Source: Bacillota bacterium
Lineage (GTDB): Bacteria; Bacillota; Clostridia; Christensenellales; Pumilibacteraceae
DNA length: 64,000 nt
Direction: 5' to 3'
Assembly: GCA_009787385.1 (NCBI GenBank)
Contig: WRGC01000001.1
Coordinates: forward strand, 1-64,000
The position numbers and the translations under genes are program-made. Positions 1 to 9,390 of this stretch are shown piece by piece. The notes beneath the pieces were generated by a model. The model ran no database searches. It saw only the letters and a program-made list of their open reading frames with translations, and was not told the DNA's origin. How positions within the stretch are numbered: the stretch's first letter is position 1; each line of letters starts with the position of its first letter.

Positions 1-718
1 TACTGACAATGGTGGACAACCTTGGAGTCTATTGTTTGTTGCCAAAGGTAGCAATGGCTCTCAAGACTCTAAGCAAATATATCTCAATATATCCAAAGGT
101 GAAGAAGATGAAATTGCCATAACTACCGAAACTTTGCCAAACGCAAAAGTTGACGAAAACTATTCCATAACCATCAACACCAATAGCAACAATACTGTAC
201 AATTTGAAATAGATACCACACTTTCGTGGCTCAACATAACAAGCAATGGCAATAGTGGCACACTACAAGGCACGCCCACTCAAGCAATAGTAGGAGCAAA
301 AATCGTAATAACAGCAATAGATAGCAACGGTTCTCAAGATAGTCGCACATATTGGTTGACAGTTGAAGAAGGTGCAACACCTCCACCCCCCACTGACCCT
401 AGCAATCCCGGTGGTGGCGACGGAGGAAATACAACTGACCCTAGCAACCCAGGTGGCGGAAATACAACTGACCCAGACAACAACATCAACAAAAATGATG
501 ATAGTTTGGACAGTCTAATATTGTTGTTGCTTATAGGAGGCGGACTACTAATTGTAGGCTTGGTAATTACATTGATTGCTGTAAGTAGTCGCAACAAAGC
601 AAGCTCTAACAATAACAACAACTATCCACGAGGTGGCAGTCAATACAGAGGACGCAACATGCCACCTAGAAACAACCAAACAAATAATAGAAACAACAAT
701 TCTCGCTTTAAAAAATAA
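1..718 (+). CDS. C-terminal part of a cell-surface Ig-like protein
   Basis: The reading frame is open to the window edge, so the N-terminus is missing. The visible part ends one Ig-like unit and contains a second one of about 80 residues that looks like the putative-Ig (He_PIG-type) fold. Both end in a similar SNGSQDS segment, so these are likely tandem domains. A Pro/Gly/Thr linker with repeated DPSNPGGG units follows, then one membrane helix (LILLLLIGGGLLIVGLVIT) and an Asn/Arg-rich cytoplasmic tail. This is a typical wall-spanning anchor without LPXTG. Function is probably adhesion or surface structure, inferred from architecture only. Confidence 0.75.
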   Translation, partial: TDNGGQPWSLLFVAKGSNGSQDSKQIYLNISKGEEDEIAITTETLPNAKVDENYSITINTNSNNTVQFEIDTTLSWLNITSNGNSGTLQGTPTQAIVGAKIVITAIDSNGSQDSRTYWLTVEEGATPPPPTDPSNPGGGDGGNTTDPSNPGGGNTTDPDNNINKNDDSLDSLILLLLIGGGLLIVGLVITLIAVSSRNKASSNNNNNYPRGGSQYRGRNMPPRNNQTNNRNNNSRFKK

Positions 719-732
719 AAATCTATATTAGA

Positions 733-771
733 CAAGACAAACACAAGAGAATTATCCTTGTGTTTGTCTTG
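733..771 (+). terminator. Hairpin after the surface protein gene
   Basis: A perfect 15-bp inverted repeat (CAAGACAAACACAAG and its complement) with a 9-base loop lies just after the stop at 718. No strong T-run follows on the + strand. A related hairpin lies at 1003-1040. Confidence 0.6.
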
Positions 772-811
772 CTAAACAAATATGATATATACAACAACAG
801 CATTTCAAAAA

Positions 812-996
812 AGGAGTATACAAATAGAGTACATTAAGATGTAGAGAAAATAACAACATAAATAAACAACCTTAAAGCGTTTGGGGGTTTAGGGGGGATT
901 AGCAACCCCAAATGCTTTTTTGGCGTCAAAAAAGGATAACGCTATTTTGTTGATTGTTTGTATTTTATTGTTAATAACACCTAGTTGTACACTCTT
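812..996 (+). mobile_element. MITE copy A (dispersed GTACA-ended element)
   Basis: Ends are AGGAGTATAC and GTACACTCTT, imperfect inverted repeats. The interior carries the family core: AAAGCGTT, a G-run/C-run hairpin, a TTTTTT(T)GGCGTCAAAAAA dyad and AACGCT. Flanks TTCAAAAA and TTAGAAAA match at 6 of 8 bases, so any target duplication is degraded. No ORF of its own. It lies between two convergent genes. Confidence 0.85.
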
Positions 997-1002
997 TTAG
1001 AA

Positions 1003-1040
1003 AAAACAAACAAAAGATACAATCCACTTGTGTTTGTTTT
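1003..1040 (-). terminator. Terminator of the sugar permease gene
   Basis: AAAACAAACA pairs with TGTTTGTTTT across an 18-base loop. Read on the minus strand it lies 42 bases past the permease stop and ends in T-rich sequence. It and its flank resemble the hairpin region at 733-811. Confidence 0.6.
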
Positions 1041-1081
1041 AACTAAATATAATACAATACCAAAAGTATTTCAAAAAACTG

Positions 1082-2128
1082 CTATTTCATCGCTCTAGAC
1101 TTTTGCATATCCAACCCAACCGCCAAAATTATTATCAACCCTGATACCAACGATGTGTAGTGAGTATCTACTCTCAAAAATACTAATGCAAGTTGAATTA
1201 GATTGATTAGCAATACTCCCATAATTACACCCGATATTTTGCCTACACCACCCGCAAATGAAACCCCACCAATTATACATGCTGCAATAGCATCTAAGTC
1301 CAAACCATAACCACTGTCCAAGTTATTAGACGAGTATCCCCCATTGATAAAACCCGCAATTCCAAACAAAGCCCCCGCAATTCCAAAACAAATCAATGTT
1401 GTCTTGAGTATACTTATTCCTGTCACTTGAGCGGCATCTCTATTGCACCCTACAGCATACATACTGCGACCAATAGGAGTTTTGTTGTACAAAATCCACA
1501 TAAAACCCGCAAGTGCAAATACAACAATTACAAAATAATTTATTTTTTGCCCTGCTACAACTATACCCGTATTGATAAGCTTGTAATAATCTGTATCTAT
1601 ACCTGCAGTTATAGGCTTGTTGGCATTAGTGCCAAGCGACATATACCAAAACATCAAACTATACACAATCATTCCTGTAGCCAAAGTCATAATAAATGGG
1701 TGTAATCTAAACTTGATTATCACAAAAGCATTGACAATCCCCACTAAAGCACCGATTGCCATAGCCAACAACAAAGGAAATATTGTAGGTATAGGTGCAA
1801 TACCTACAAAAACTTCATTGGCAAGTCCTGACTGCTGTAACAAACTAGCACTGACCAATCCAACCAACCCACTTACACGCCCTGCAGACAAGTCAGTACC
1901 ACCCACAATCATGATACAAGACATGCCAAGAGCCATAGTCAATGTCAATCCAATGCGATTGAGCAACCTAAACAACATACCATGCGACAAAAATCTAGGA
2001 CTAACAATAGCAGTAAATATCACAAAAGCAATCAAGGCAAGCACTACAATATTGTTTTTGAGTGCTGCCCTTTTGTCTAGTGTCTTAAAATAATCTATAG
2101 TCCTATTAAATGAGTATTTGATATCCAC
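1082..2128 (-). CDS. Sugar ABC transporter permease, RbsC/MglC type
   Basis: This is a roughly 348-residue integral membrane protein of the BPD_transp_2 family, the pore subunit of ribose/galactose-type importers. Many hydrophobic helices are visible, with family blocks such as IMIVGGTDLSAGRVSGLVGL near the N-terminus and IAACIIGGVSFAGGVGKISG near the C-terminus. I chose the GTG at 2128 (VDIKYSF) because GGAG lies five bases upstream. The longer frame from 2206 reads back into MITE B and gives an unrelated leader. The upstream minus-strand gene at 2391-3584 is the matching binding protein. The ATPase gene normally found between the two is absent. Confidence 0.85.
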   Translation of the reverse strand: MDIKYSFNRTIDYFKTLDKRAALKNNIVVLALIAFVIFTAIVSPRFLSHGMLFRLLNRIGLTLTMALGMSCIMIVGGTDLSAGRVSGLVGLVSASLLQQSGLANEVFVGIAPIPTIFPLLLAMAIGALVGIVNAFVIIKFRLHPFIMTLATGMIVYSLMFWYMSLGTNANKPITAGIDTDYYKLINTGIVVAGQKINYFVIVVFALAGFMWILYNKTPIGRSMYAVGCNRDAAQVTGISILKTTLICFGIAGALFGIAGFINGGYSSNNLDSGYGLDLDAIAACIIGGVSFAGGVGKISGVIMGVLLINLIQLALVFLRVDTHYTSLVSGLIIILAVGLDMQKSRAMK

Positions 2129-2149
2129 TATTACTCCACAAAAAACAAA

Positions 2150-2326
2150 GAAAGTATACAGAGAGCATTTATTAACAATAAGATACAAACATTCAACCAA
2201 AACCAAAGTTGTTCTTTTAAAACCAAAAAAGCTTTTGGGAGTTGCGAATCCCCCCCGAACGCTTTAAGGTTGTTTTTATTTAAATGTTACTTTCTTTTAT
2301 CTTAATGCCTCTATTTGTACACTACT
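2150..2326 (-). mobile_element. MITE copy B, inside the sugar ABC operon
   Basis: Reverse-orientation copy with ends GAAAGTATAC and GTACACTACT. The core (AAAAAAGCTTTTGGG, GAATCCCCCCCGAACGCTTTAAGGTTG) matches the others, but the right-half dyad is degraded. It separates the binding protein gene from the permease gene and ends about 20 bases before the permease start. No target duplication is recognisable. A second end-like motif (TACACTCCC) at about 2331-2339 could be the true edge. Confidence 0.8.
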
Positions 2327-2390
2327 CTTCTACACTCCCAAAACAAATGTTGACAAACAAAATTCAAACTATCTCAACAATTGGCTTTAG

Positions 2391-3584
2391 CTACTTAACA
2401 CCATACTTTTCATAGTCAAACTCTACAACTCTATCTCCATTGATAGTAGTGCCACTAACATGATTGCTAACAATAATTTCTTTTTTATCTTCTTGTGAAA
2501 GTGCTTCAAGTTGTTGCTTCATACTAGCTTCGTCTCCACCCGCACTTATATTTTTTACCATTTCTACAATGATTTTTGCATTGAAATTGCTATCCAATGA
2601 CAATGTTGCACCCAACCTATCGCTTTCAATATATTGTTTCCCTTTTATGTCAGCATCCATACCAATGGTGAGTATAGACTTGCCAATATTACCATTGTTA
2701 AAATCTTTGCTTGCAGTCAACGAATCTATTGCCGCCGTCACCAATGCATCACTGTTGCCTATTACCAAATTCAATTTGCCAGCATTGTCAGTTGCACTAG
2801 GTTTTTGAACGCCATTTTTTGAATCGGCAAACCAATCGTCCATAAACTTTCTAGCATTCGCATCATTCCATTTTGCATCATAACTCTCTATTGCGTTCAA
2901 CTTAATTTTTCTTCCTGATTTAGACAACAACTCATTAGCTTTTGCAATTACATTATTGCTTCTAGCATCTGCGGCAGGATTGCCTACATCACCTCTTAGC
3001 AATATATAATTTATAGTTATTTCTTTCTCGTTGTCTTCATCATCTAATTCTTTTTCAATATAGTATGGACTACCTTCGGTTGTCAAAGAATCTACCAAAA
3101 GCTCTCCTTGCATGTTGCCTGCAACTCCATTTCTTGCACCTACAAACAATGTATTGTCTAATGTCAATCCATTTTGATTTGGAATACCATTAGTACCAGA
3201 ATCATACGGCTCTCTAATAAAGAAAATAACCTTTATGCCTGCTTCCTTGGCTTTGGTTGCAACAGTTGTACCATTAGCATAATCTGCCAATGCAACCAAC
3301 ATCAAGTTGGTTCCTCTTGTCAAAGCATCTTCTATTTGTGTCATTTGTTTGTCTGGATTCCATTCTGCATCATGCAATTGTACATTATATCCAGCATCTT
3401 TCAACAATTTTTCGGTATTGTTAGACAAGCTTCCACCATACTCATCACTAGTAGCATATACAAATATGTCTACCCTATATTTATCATCATTTTGACTACA
3501 CGCCACTAGCATGCCAACACCAAGCAGGATTATACTTGCTACAACAAAAGCCATAATCCTTGTCTTTAATATACTAAATTTCAT
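2391..3584 (-). CDS. Periplasmic-type sugar-binding lipoprotein (MglB-like)
   Basis: About 397 residues. A signal peptide ends in a lipobox (GMLVAC), so the mature protein should be lipid-anchored outside the membrane. The body has the type-1 periplasmic binding fold typical of galactose/methylgalactoside binders: DIFVYATSDEYGG at the start, WNPDKQMTQIEDALTRG, LTIGMDADIKGKQYIESDRLGATL near the end. Start chosen at 3584 (MKFSILK) because GGGAG sits five bases before it; the TTG at 3596 has no such support. It is followed on the same strand by the permease gene, with MITE B between them. The exact sugar cannot be read from the sequence. Confidence 0.85.
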   Translation of the reverse strand: MKFSILKTRIMAFVVASIILLGVGMLVACSQNDDKYRVDIFVYATSDEYGGSLSNNTEKLLKDAGYNVQLHDAEWNPDKQMTQIEDALTRGTNLMLVALADYANGTTVATKAKEAGIKVIFFIREPYDSGTNGIPNQNGLTLDNTLFVGARNGVAGNMQGELLVDSLTTEGSPYYIEKELDDEDNEKEITINYILLRGDVGNPAADARSNNVIAKANELLSKSGRKIKLNAIESYDAKWNDANARKFMDDWFADSKNGVQKPSATDNAGKLNLVIGNSDALVTAAIDSLTASKDFNNGNIGKSILTIGMDADIKGKQYIESDRLGATLSLDSNFNAKIIVEMVKNISAGGDEASMKQQLEALSQEDKKEIIVSNHVSGTTINGDRVVEFDYEKYGVK

Positions 3585-3715
3585 AACTGCTCCCAATTTG
3601 TTTAATTCACTATTCCCAAATTAATACTACCAATAGTGTAATACATCAAATTACAAATTGTCAACGAGTACCATTACCCAAAAAGTGTACCTAAATACAA
3701 AGTTGACATACAAAA

Positions 3716-3903
3716 GAGATACAAATAGATTGCATTAAGATGAAAAGTAGGCTAACATTAATATAAAATCAACCTTAAAGCATTGGTGTTTGGGGTAATT
3801 CCCCAATAGCTTTTTTGATTCTTCTTTTGAGTCAAAAAAGAATCATGTTTGTCTTGTTGATTGTTTGTATCTTATTGTTAATAACACCTAGTTGTACCCC
3901 TAT
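3716..3903 (+). mobile_element. MITE copy C with perfect 8-bp target duplication
   Basis: The element runs from GAGATAC to GTACCCCTAT and is flanked on both sides by ATACAAAA (3708-3715 and 3904-3911). Its G-run/C-run hairpin is shortened, but TTTTTTGATTC, GAGTCAAAAAAG and the right half are intact. It lies upstream of the sugar-binding protein gene. Confidence 0.88.
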
Positions 3904-3908
3904 ATACA

Positions 3909-3949
3909 AAATGACTATACTAGCAAAGTTGATGCTAGTATAGTCATTT
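3909..3949 (-). terminator. Terminator after the EIIA gene
   Basis: A perfect 17-bp stem (AAATGACTATACTAGCA and its complement) with a 7-base loop. It lies about 70 bases past the stop of the minus-strand EIIA gene and directly abuts MITE C. Confidence 0.75.
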
Positions 3950-4020
3950 TCAATAATTTTTTAGAATAGTTAAAACTTTGTTTAGCTTTTACAAATTGCC
4001 AATCATGCAATTTCTACTTT

Positions 4021-4485
4021 TTACAATTTACTACTAACTTCAATCAATTTCCTGCCTGCATTTACTGTTCCATTTGCCAATACTTCTATATTGTCAAGAA
4101 ACTCGTTTTTGACAACTACAATGTGTACTACTATACTGTATCCCGCTTTATTGATAGCTTTTAAATCAAACTTGACTATAATGTCACCTGCACTAACTTT
4201 TTGCCCTATTTGACACAAAATTTCAAAATACATACCCGCCAACTCTACCATGTTTTTGCCTATGTGTATTAAGACTTCACAACCATGAACATCTCTAATA
4301 CCTATTATATGTCCTGTAGGAAAAACAGCCCAAATTTCTCCATCAAATGGAGAACAAATATTGCCATCAGATGGATCTATTGCTATACCACTGACAAGCT
4401 TTCTGTTGCTAAATATCAATTCTTGAGTATTATCAGGCAAAATTATTTTGCCTGATAATGGTGAATATACTGTTGTTTTTATCAT
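4021..4485 (-). CDS. crr: PTS glucose-type EIIA protein
   Basis: A single-domain EIIA(Glc) protein of 154 residues, normal for the family. It carries phosphate from HPr to a sugar EIIB/EIIC and can be regulatory. The two conserved histidine regions are present: FPTGHIIGI (about residues 60-68) and the phosphorylated histidine in EVLIHIG (about 75-81). MYSPLSG-type residues at the N-terminus also fit. No EIIBC partner is adjacent, so it probably serves EIIBC proteins elsewhere. The chb-type operon in this window has its own lactose-type EIIA. The start is preceded only by a weak GAAAG. Confidence 0.88.
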   Translation of the reverse strand: MIKTTVYSPLSGKIILPDNTQELIFSNRKLVSGIAIDPSDGNICSPFDGEIWAVFPTGHIIGIRDVHGCEVLIHIGKNMVELAGMYFEILCQIGQKVSAGDIIVKFDLKAINKAGYSIVVHIVVVKNEFLDNIEVLANGTVNAGRKLIEVSSKL

Positions 4486-4564
4486 ATGTTTTTTCTTTCG
4501 TTTTTATATGTGTTTATTTATATATAATTGCCACATCTCAATTTGTACTACACTATAATATTTT

Positions 4565-4759
4565 GAGAGTATACGACGAGCAGTTATTAACAATAAATAC
4601 AAACTTTCAACAAAACTAGCGTTATTCTTTTTTGACGCCAAAAAAGAACCAAAAAAGCTATTGGGGAATCCCCAAAAAAACCGAATACTTTAATGTTGAT
4701 TTTAATTAAGTTGTTACTACTCTTCCTTCCATCTTAATATAATCTATTTATACACTCTC
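4565..4759 (-). mobile_element. MITE copy D with perfect 9-bp target duplication
   Basis: Ends GAGAGTATAC and ATACACTCTC, flanked on both sides by TAATATTTT (4556-4564 and 4760-4768). Full-length, 195 bp. It sits between the EIIA and P-ATPase genes. The TTCTTTTTTGACGCCAAAAAAGAA dyad is nearly perfect. Confidence 0.92.
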
Positions 4760-4806
4760 TAATATTTTTATATATCCTAGCTAACAAATACTATATATCA
4801 ATATCT

Positions 4807-7482
4807 CTACTCACAACGCTTTGCCACCAATCTATCAATTGCCTTATAAATTTCTACAATGGGGACTACCAAAGCAGCTATACCTAATGCCACAAAGAAC
4901 TCTCCAACTGTCAATATAGGCAAATTAAAAAACATTCTAACAGGTGTGACAAATATAATACAAACTACCAAAGCCATACCTATTGCAAATCCTAGATTGA
5001 GAAACTTGTTGTTGAGTGGATTGCTAGCAAACAAGCTATGCATCTCAGCTTTGCAATTGAATGACTGAAACAACTGTACTGTTATTAGCGTAACGAATAC
5101 CATAGCCAACGGAACTTTGTCAACAACACTATTGATACCAAATTTGGCAATTACATAGCACAACATTACCAACAATGTTTGTATCAATCCTTGTACTATT
5201 ATTTGAATACCCATTCTACCCGCAAACAAACTCTTGTTGGATTTTTCGGGGGGGTGATTCATGACATCAACTTCAGTTTTTTCTATACCTAGAGCCAAAG
5301 CGGGCAAACTGTCTGTGATAAGATTGACCAATAGTATCATTATAGGGGTAAGAAAAGGTTGTCTTAATAGTGTAGAAATAATGAATAATGATGCAACTTC
5401 GGCAATATTGGCACTAAGCAAAAACCTTATTGCCTTTTTGATATTACTAAATATTCGTCTACCCTCTTCTACCGCTCCCACTATAGTAGCAAAATTGTCA
5501 TCTACCAGAACCATATCGGCTGCACCTTTGGACACATCTGTGCCAGTTATACCCATACCTATACCGATATCTGCGGCCTTGATACTTGGAGCATCGTTGA
5601 CGCCATCACCTGTCATAGCAACAACCAAACCTTTGCCTTTGAGAGAATGAACAATGCGTACTTTGTTTTGTGGCGAAACCCTAGCAAATATACCCGCTTG
5701 CATTATACAGTTGTCCAACTCCTTATCTGTCATAGCATCCAACTGTTGTCCTGTATAACTTTTTCCCTCTATACCTATTTGTTGTGCTATTGCTGTCGCT
5801 GTCGTTGCATGGTCACCCGTAATCATTATTGGCTTTATACCCGCTTTTTTGCAAGTCTCAATTGCGGCAGTTACTTCAGGTCTAGGTGGGTCTATCATTC
5901 CTACCAAACCAACAAAAGTCATACCATGTTCCAAAACATCCAAATTGTCTGTCTTGATTGCCGCACCCAAAACACGCAATGCTCTCTTAGATAAAGCATC
6001 ATTTACAGTCAAAATTTTGTTGATATCTGCGGGCGTAATTGCTCTAATATTGTCACCATCCAAAATATGAGTACACAATTTGAGCATATTGTCAGTAGCA
6101 CCCTTGGTATATGCCGTCTTGATATTGCACAATCCATTGCGTGTTGACAAATCTACTGTAGCTGTACTTGTAGAAGATTTTACCGTTTCTTGCATAACTA
6201 CAGACATTAGTTTTCTATCACTATCAAATGGCAATTCACCTATGCGTTTGACATTAACAATTGATATATTGTGCTTTTGAGCATATTCCACCAATGCTGT
6301 CTCAGTAGGGTCACCCAATAGTTGTCCATCACCTTGCTTTGTGTCATTGCAATACAATAATGTCTTGGTCAACAGTTGTTGTGCCTTTGACTGAGGTTTG
6401 CAAAAAGAATCATATTGACCGTCTTGTAGAGTATACAACTCCACTACAGTCATTTTGTTTTGAGTGAGAGTCCCCGTCTTGTCGCTACATATTACCTGAA
6501 CTCTACCAAGAACTTCTACAGCAGGCATGTGTCTAATTATACTATTGCGTTGACTCATCTTGCGTACACCTATAGCCAACACTATTGTAACTACAGCTGG
6601 TAGCCCTTCGGGTATTGCTGCAACAGCAATAGCAACTGCCGTCATAAAACTATCTACAACAGGGTCTTGATTGATTATTGCTGCACTAAATATAATAATT
6701 GCAAATGCCAAAATTGCCAAACTAATCCACTTGGCGGTCTTGGACAATTGTTTTTGCAATGGGGTACTTTGAGTAGGTTCATCACCAATCATGGCAGCAA
6801 TTTGCCCTACTTGAGTCTTCATACCTGTCTCTACTACTACACCTATTGCCCTACCATTAAGTATTTGCCCACCACTAAACACCATATTGGTTCGGTCACC
6901 TATTGGCAAATCTTTTTGTATCAAAGTATTTGGAGTTTTTGAAACTGCAGTAGATTCTCCCGTCAAAGCTGACTCTACAACTTGCAATCCAAAGCACTCA
7001 ATCAAGCGTATATCAGCAGGAATATTGTCCCCCGCTTCCATTTTGACTATATCCCCCGGCACTAACTCAACAGTAGAAATCCGTGAATCTACCCCATCAC
7101 GCACTACATTACAAAAAGGCTGACTCATGTTTTTGAGTGCCTCCAATGCCGTATGTGCCTTTCCATCTTGTACCAACCCAATTGCAGCGTTGAGTACAAC
7201 TATACCCAATATTATTGCTACATCTACAAGGTCACTAGGATGCCCCTCATAGATAGTAATTGCTCCCGAAATAATTGCAGCACCAATCAATATCATGATA
7301 AGAGGATCATTAAATTGCCTCAATGCTCTAATTATAAACGGAGTTCGTTTCTTAGCTGTGAGCTGATTTTTGCCATGCTCTTGCAACTTGACAACAACCT
7401 GAGATTGCGACAGTCCCTGCAAGCTAGAATCCAAACTATCCAATGTTTGACCAGGAGTTTGAGTATGATAATCTTTTTGCAT
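4807..7482 (-). CDS. Calcium-type cation-transporting P-type ATPase
   Basis: A P2-type ATPase of 891 residues in the cytoplasmic membrane, pumping a cation (most likely Ca2+) at the cost of ATP. An N-terminal cation-ATPase domain is followed by paired helices, the actuator motif LTGES (about residue 175), the ion-site helix motif AAIPEGLP (about 290), the phosphorylated aspartate in DKTGTLT (about 337) and the hinge GDGVNDAP (about 627). A C-terminal helix bundle contains NLITDSLPALALG. These are the hallmarks of SERCA/PMCA-like bacterial pumps. No Shine-Dalgarno site is visible at the start. Ion specificity is inferred from family likeness. Confidence 0.92.
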   Translation of the reverse strand: MQKDYHTQTPGQTLDSLDSSLQGLSQSQVVVKLQEHGKNQLTAKKRTPFIIRALRQFNDPLIMILIGAAIISGAITIYEGHPSDLVDVAIILGIVVLNAAIGLVQDGKAHTALEALKNMSQPFCNVVRDGVDSRISTVELVPGDIVKMEAGDNIPADIRLIECFGLQVVESALTGESTAVSKTPNTLIQKDLPIGDRTNMVFSGGQILNGRAIGVVVETGMKTQVGQIAAMIGDEPTQSTPLQKQLSKTAKWISLAILAFAIIIFSAAIINQDPVVDSFMTAVAIAVAAIPEGLPAVVTIVLAIGVRKMSQRNSIIRHMPAVEVLGRVQVICSDKTGTLTQNKMTVVELYTLQDGQYDSFCKPQSKAQQLLTKTLLYCNDTKQGDGQLLGDPTETALVEYAQKHNISIVNVKRIGELPFDSDRKLMSVVMQETVKSSTSTATVDLSTRNGLCNIKTAYTKGATDNMLKLCTHILDGDNIRAITPADINKILTVNDALSKRALRVLGAAIKTDNLDVLEHGMTFVGLVGMIDPPRPEVTAAIETCKKAGIKPIMITGDHATTATAIAQQIGIEGKSYTGQQLDAMTDKELDNCIMQAGIFARVSPQNKVRIVHSLKGKGLVVAMTGDGVNDAPSIKAADIGIGMGITGTDVSKGAADMVLVDDNFATIVGAVEEGRRIFSNIKKAIRFLLSANIAEVASLFIISTLLRQPFLTPIMILLVNLITDSLPALALGIEKTEVDVMNHPPEKSNKSLFAGRMGIQIIVQGLIQTLLVMLCYVIAKFGINSVVDKVPLAMVFVTLITVQLFQSFNCKAEMHSLFASNPLNNKFLNLGFAIGMALVVCIIFVTPVRMFFNLPILTVGEFFVALGIAALVVPIVEIYKAIDRLVAKRCE

Positions 7483-7742
7483 AAGTTTTAGACTTCAATT
7501 GAGTAGTCAATAAATTTGAAATATTACACACTACACTATGATATTTATATATATATTTTCAAATCAACAACTTATTACTCAAATAAGAATGTTTTCATAT
7601 TATAGCACAATGATTTGCATTTTCAAAATATTTGATAACTACTATTGTCTTTAATACTAAGAAAATTAAATAAAATATATAGCATAATTGAAGGCTATTA
7701 TTGTTTTTTATATAATACCAAAACACAAATACTATCTAAAAA

Positions 7743-7771
7743 TTGACTATAGATATTTATAATGTTATAAT
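7743..7771 (+). promoter_or_regulatory. Sigma-A promoter of the gene at 7781
   Basis: TTGACT and TATAAT are separated by 17 bases. The -10 box ends nine bases before the ATG at 7781, so the predicted mRNA has at most about three untranslated bases. Confidence 0.75.
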
Positions 7772-7780
7772 ATCCATAAT

Positions 7781-8383
7781 ATGGATGCAAAGCACATAAA
7801 ATTTTTACAGTTGTTTGGAGAATTTTCCAAAATTGATATTGTTGACACACAAAATTTGCAAGCAAAGCTATTGCCAATTATCAAGCTAGAATTTGAATTG
7901 GGAACTATGATATGGGAGTATCTAACAAAAACTCAGTATGATACCTACTCAAAAAGTGCCGAATTGTCACTCTTTGTAGGAAATACACTGTTTGATTTGT
8001 TTTATCAAATGTCACCTACAAAGACAATTAATGCTATCACTGACCCTGATGTACCATCTATAACTCAGTTTGTATTTGAATTTAATCCCAATGCTGATAA
8101 GGGGCAAATTTTGCAACTAATACAGGATAGCATTACAAGCAACAAGCATGAGCTTTCACATATATACCTATCCAATATACAAAAAAATCGCCGTATCAAC
8201 TATGGCAACTTGCTAAAAACAATAGTAGAACATTGCATATCACATCACATAAAACGCCTAACAAGTTCATCTAAAAATATGCCATTTCCCAAAAAACAAT
8301 CTACACTATTGCTAGAATATATAGAAAAAATTAAGGGAGCAAACAAAGCATTGCTTACTCAACGCCTTAAAGAGATAAGTTAA
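7781..8383 (+). CDS. Unknown 200-residue protein
   Basis: A soluble, mostly helical protein with no signal peptide or membrane segment and no motif I recognise. Residues 30-75 are hydrophobic and helix-like. The C-terminus is lysine-rich (ENIEK-type LLLEYIEKIKGANKALLTQRLK). It stands alone on the plus strand among minus-strand genes, has its own strong promoter and ends at a strong bidirectional hairpin. A clean promoter, terminator and complete frame make it a real gene. I cannot assign a role. Confidence 0.75.
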   Translation: MDAKHIKFLQLFGEFSKIDIVDTQNLQAKLLPIIKLEFELGTMIWEYLTKTQYDTYSKSAELSLFVGNTLFDLFYQMSPTKTINAITDPDVPSITQFVFEFNPNADKGQILQLIQDSITSNKHELSHIYLSNIQKNRRINYGNLLKTIVEHCISHHIKRLTSSSKNMPFPKKQSTLLLEYIEKIKGANKALLTQRLKEIS

Positions 8384-8417
8384 TAACATATCTTGCTATA
8401 CCTTTTAAAAATATTAA

Positions 8418-8460
8418 CAAACAACCGCCTTGCAATTTTGTATTGTAAGGCGGTTGTTTG
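8418..8460. terminator. Bidirectional terminator between convergent genes
   Basis: A perfect 14-bp stem (CAAACAACCGCCTT and complement) with a 15-base loop lies between the plus-strand gene ending at 8383 and rsmA ending at 8517. It can serve both. Confidence 0.85.
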
Positions 8461-8516
8461 TGTTGTTTAAAGCATATTAAACATCAATACTTGCTACATA
8501 CATATGCTACAAGCTT

Positions 8517-9341
8517 TTATATATTGCTAATTATATTATACAAATCCACAAACTGCTGCACACTCAATGCTTCACCCCTTATCGTAATTGGCAATCCCAA
8601 TTGTATCAAAGCTTGTTGGGCTTTTTGTTTTGATATACTGTAATTAGATACCAAATTGTTGACCAACATTTTGCGACGATTGCCAAAAGCGGCTTGTATC
8701 AATTTTGTTATATTTGTAGCATTTAAGTTGCTACAATGCAACTTGTCCAATCTCACAATTGCACTATCTACATTGGGTTGTGGAACAAATGCCGCACGAG
8801 ATACTTTGCGTGTTATGGTAGCTTGACAACGCAAAGCTACACTCGCCGTAAGCACACCATAATCAGGGGTATTTGGCTTGGCAACTATCCTGTTAGCAAC
8901 TTCCTTTTGTACCATTATTGTAATACTTTTAGGGGGATTATTACTCTCTAATAGCTTAAAAATAATTGGCGTAGTAATGTAATATGGCAAATTGGCAACT
9001 ACCTTGTATACACCAAAAGAAACTATGTCATTGTCATTGAGCTGCAAAAAGTCCTTATACTTTACTTCTACACTATCTCTTTGAATAGTCAATTTATGCA
9101 CAGCTTGTAATCTTTTATCTATCTCAAAACCAACTACACGACTTGCCCTATCTGCTATAATATTGGTAAGACTACCCGCACCTACACCTATTTCTACTAC
9201 TGTATCACTTGATTGTATATCGGCATCTGTTGCAATAGCGTTGAGTAAATTTGTGTCAAATACAAAATTCTGCCCCAACCCTTTTTTGAACTCAAAGCCT
9301 TGAGACTGTAGTACAAATTTATAATCTATATTTTGACTCAT
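8517..9341 (-). CDS. rsmA: 16S rRNA dimethyladenosine transferase
   Basis: KsgA/RsmA methylates two adjacent adenines near the 3' end of 16S rRNA using S-adenosylmethionine. The 274-residue length is normal. The start LGQNFVFDTNLLNAI, the SAM-binding VVEIGVGAGSLTNIIADRA and the catalytic NLPYYIT motif are all present. It follows pth by about 50 bases, so the two are probably co-transcribed. The small C-terminal domain is complete. Confidence 0.95.
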   Translation of the reverse strand: MSQNIDYKFVLQSQGFEFKKGLGQNFVFDTNLLNAIATDADIQSSDTVVEIGVGAGSLTNIIADRASRVVGFEIDKRLQAVHKLTIQRDSVEVKYKDFLQLNDNDIVSFGVYKVVANLPYYITTPIIFKLLESNNPPKSITIMVQKEVANRIVAKPNTPDYGVLTASVALRCQATITRKVSRAAFVPQPNVDSAIVRLDKLHCSNLNATNITKLIQAAFGNRRKMLVNNLVSNYSISKQKAQQALIQLGLPITIRGEALSVQQFVDLYNIISNI

Positions 9342-9390
9342 GTATTTTAATTACATCATACTTTCAAATAATATCAACAATACCTAAAAT

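Noticed and set aside
334-621. Minus-strand frame inside the surface protein gene
   Set aside because: Proline and leucine rich shadow of the Gly/Asn/Thr-rich gene on the other strand.
812-996. MITE as a CRISPR-like or toxin RNA array
   Set aside because: Copies are dispersed, singly placed and flanked by target duplications, so transposition explains them better.
7647-7780. Riboswitch or RNA gene before 7781
   Set aside because: Only AT-rich sequence and a simple promoter; no conserved fold.
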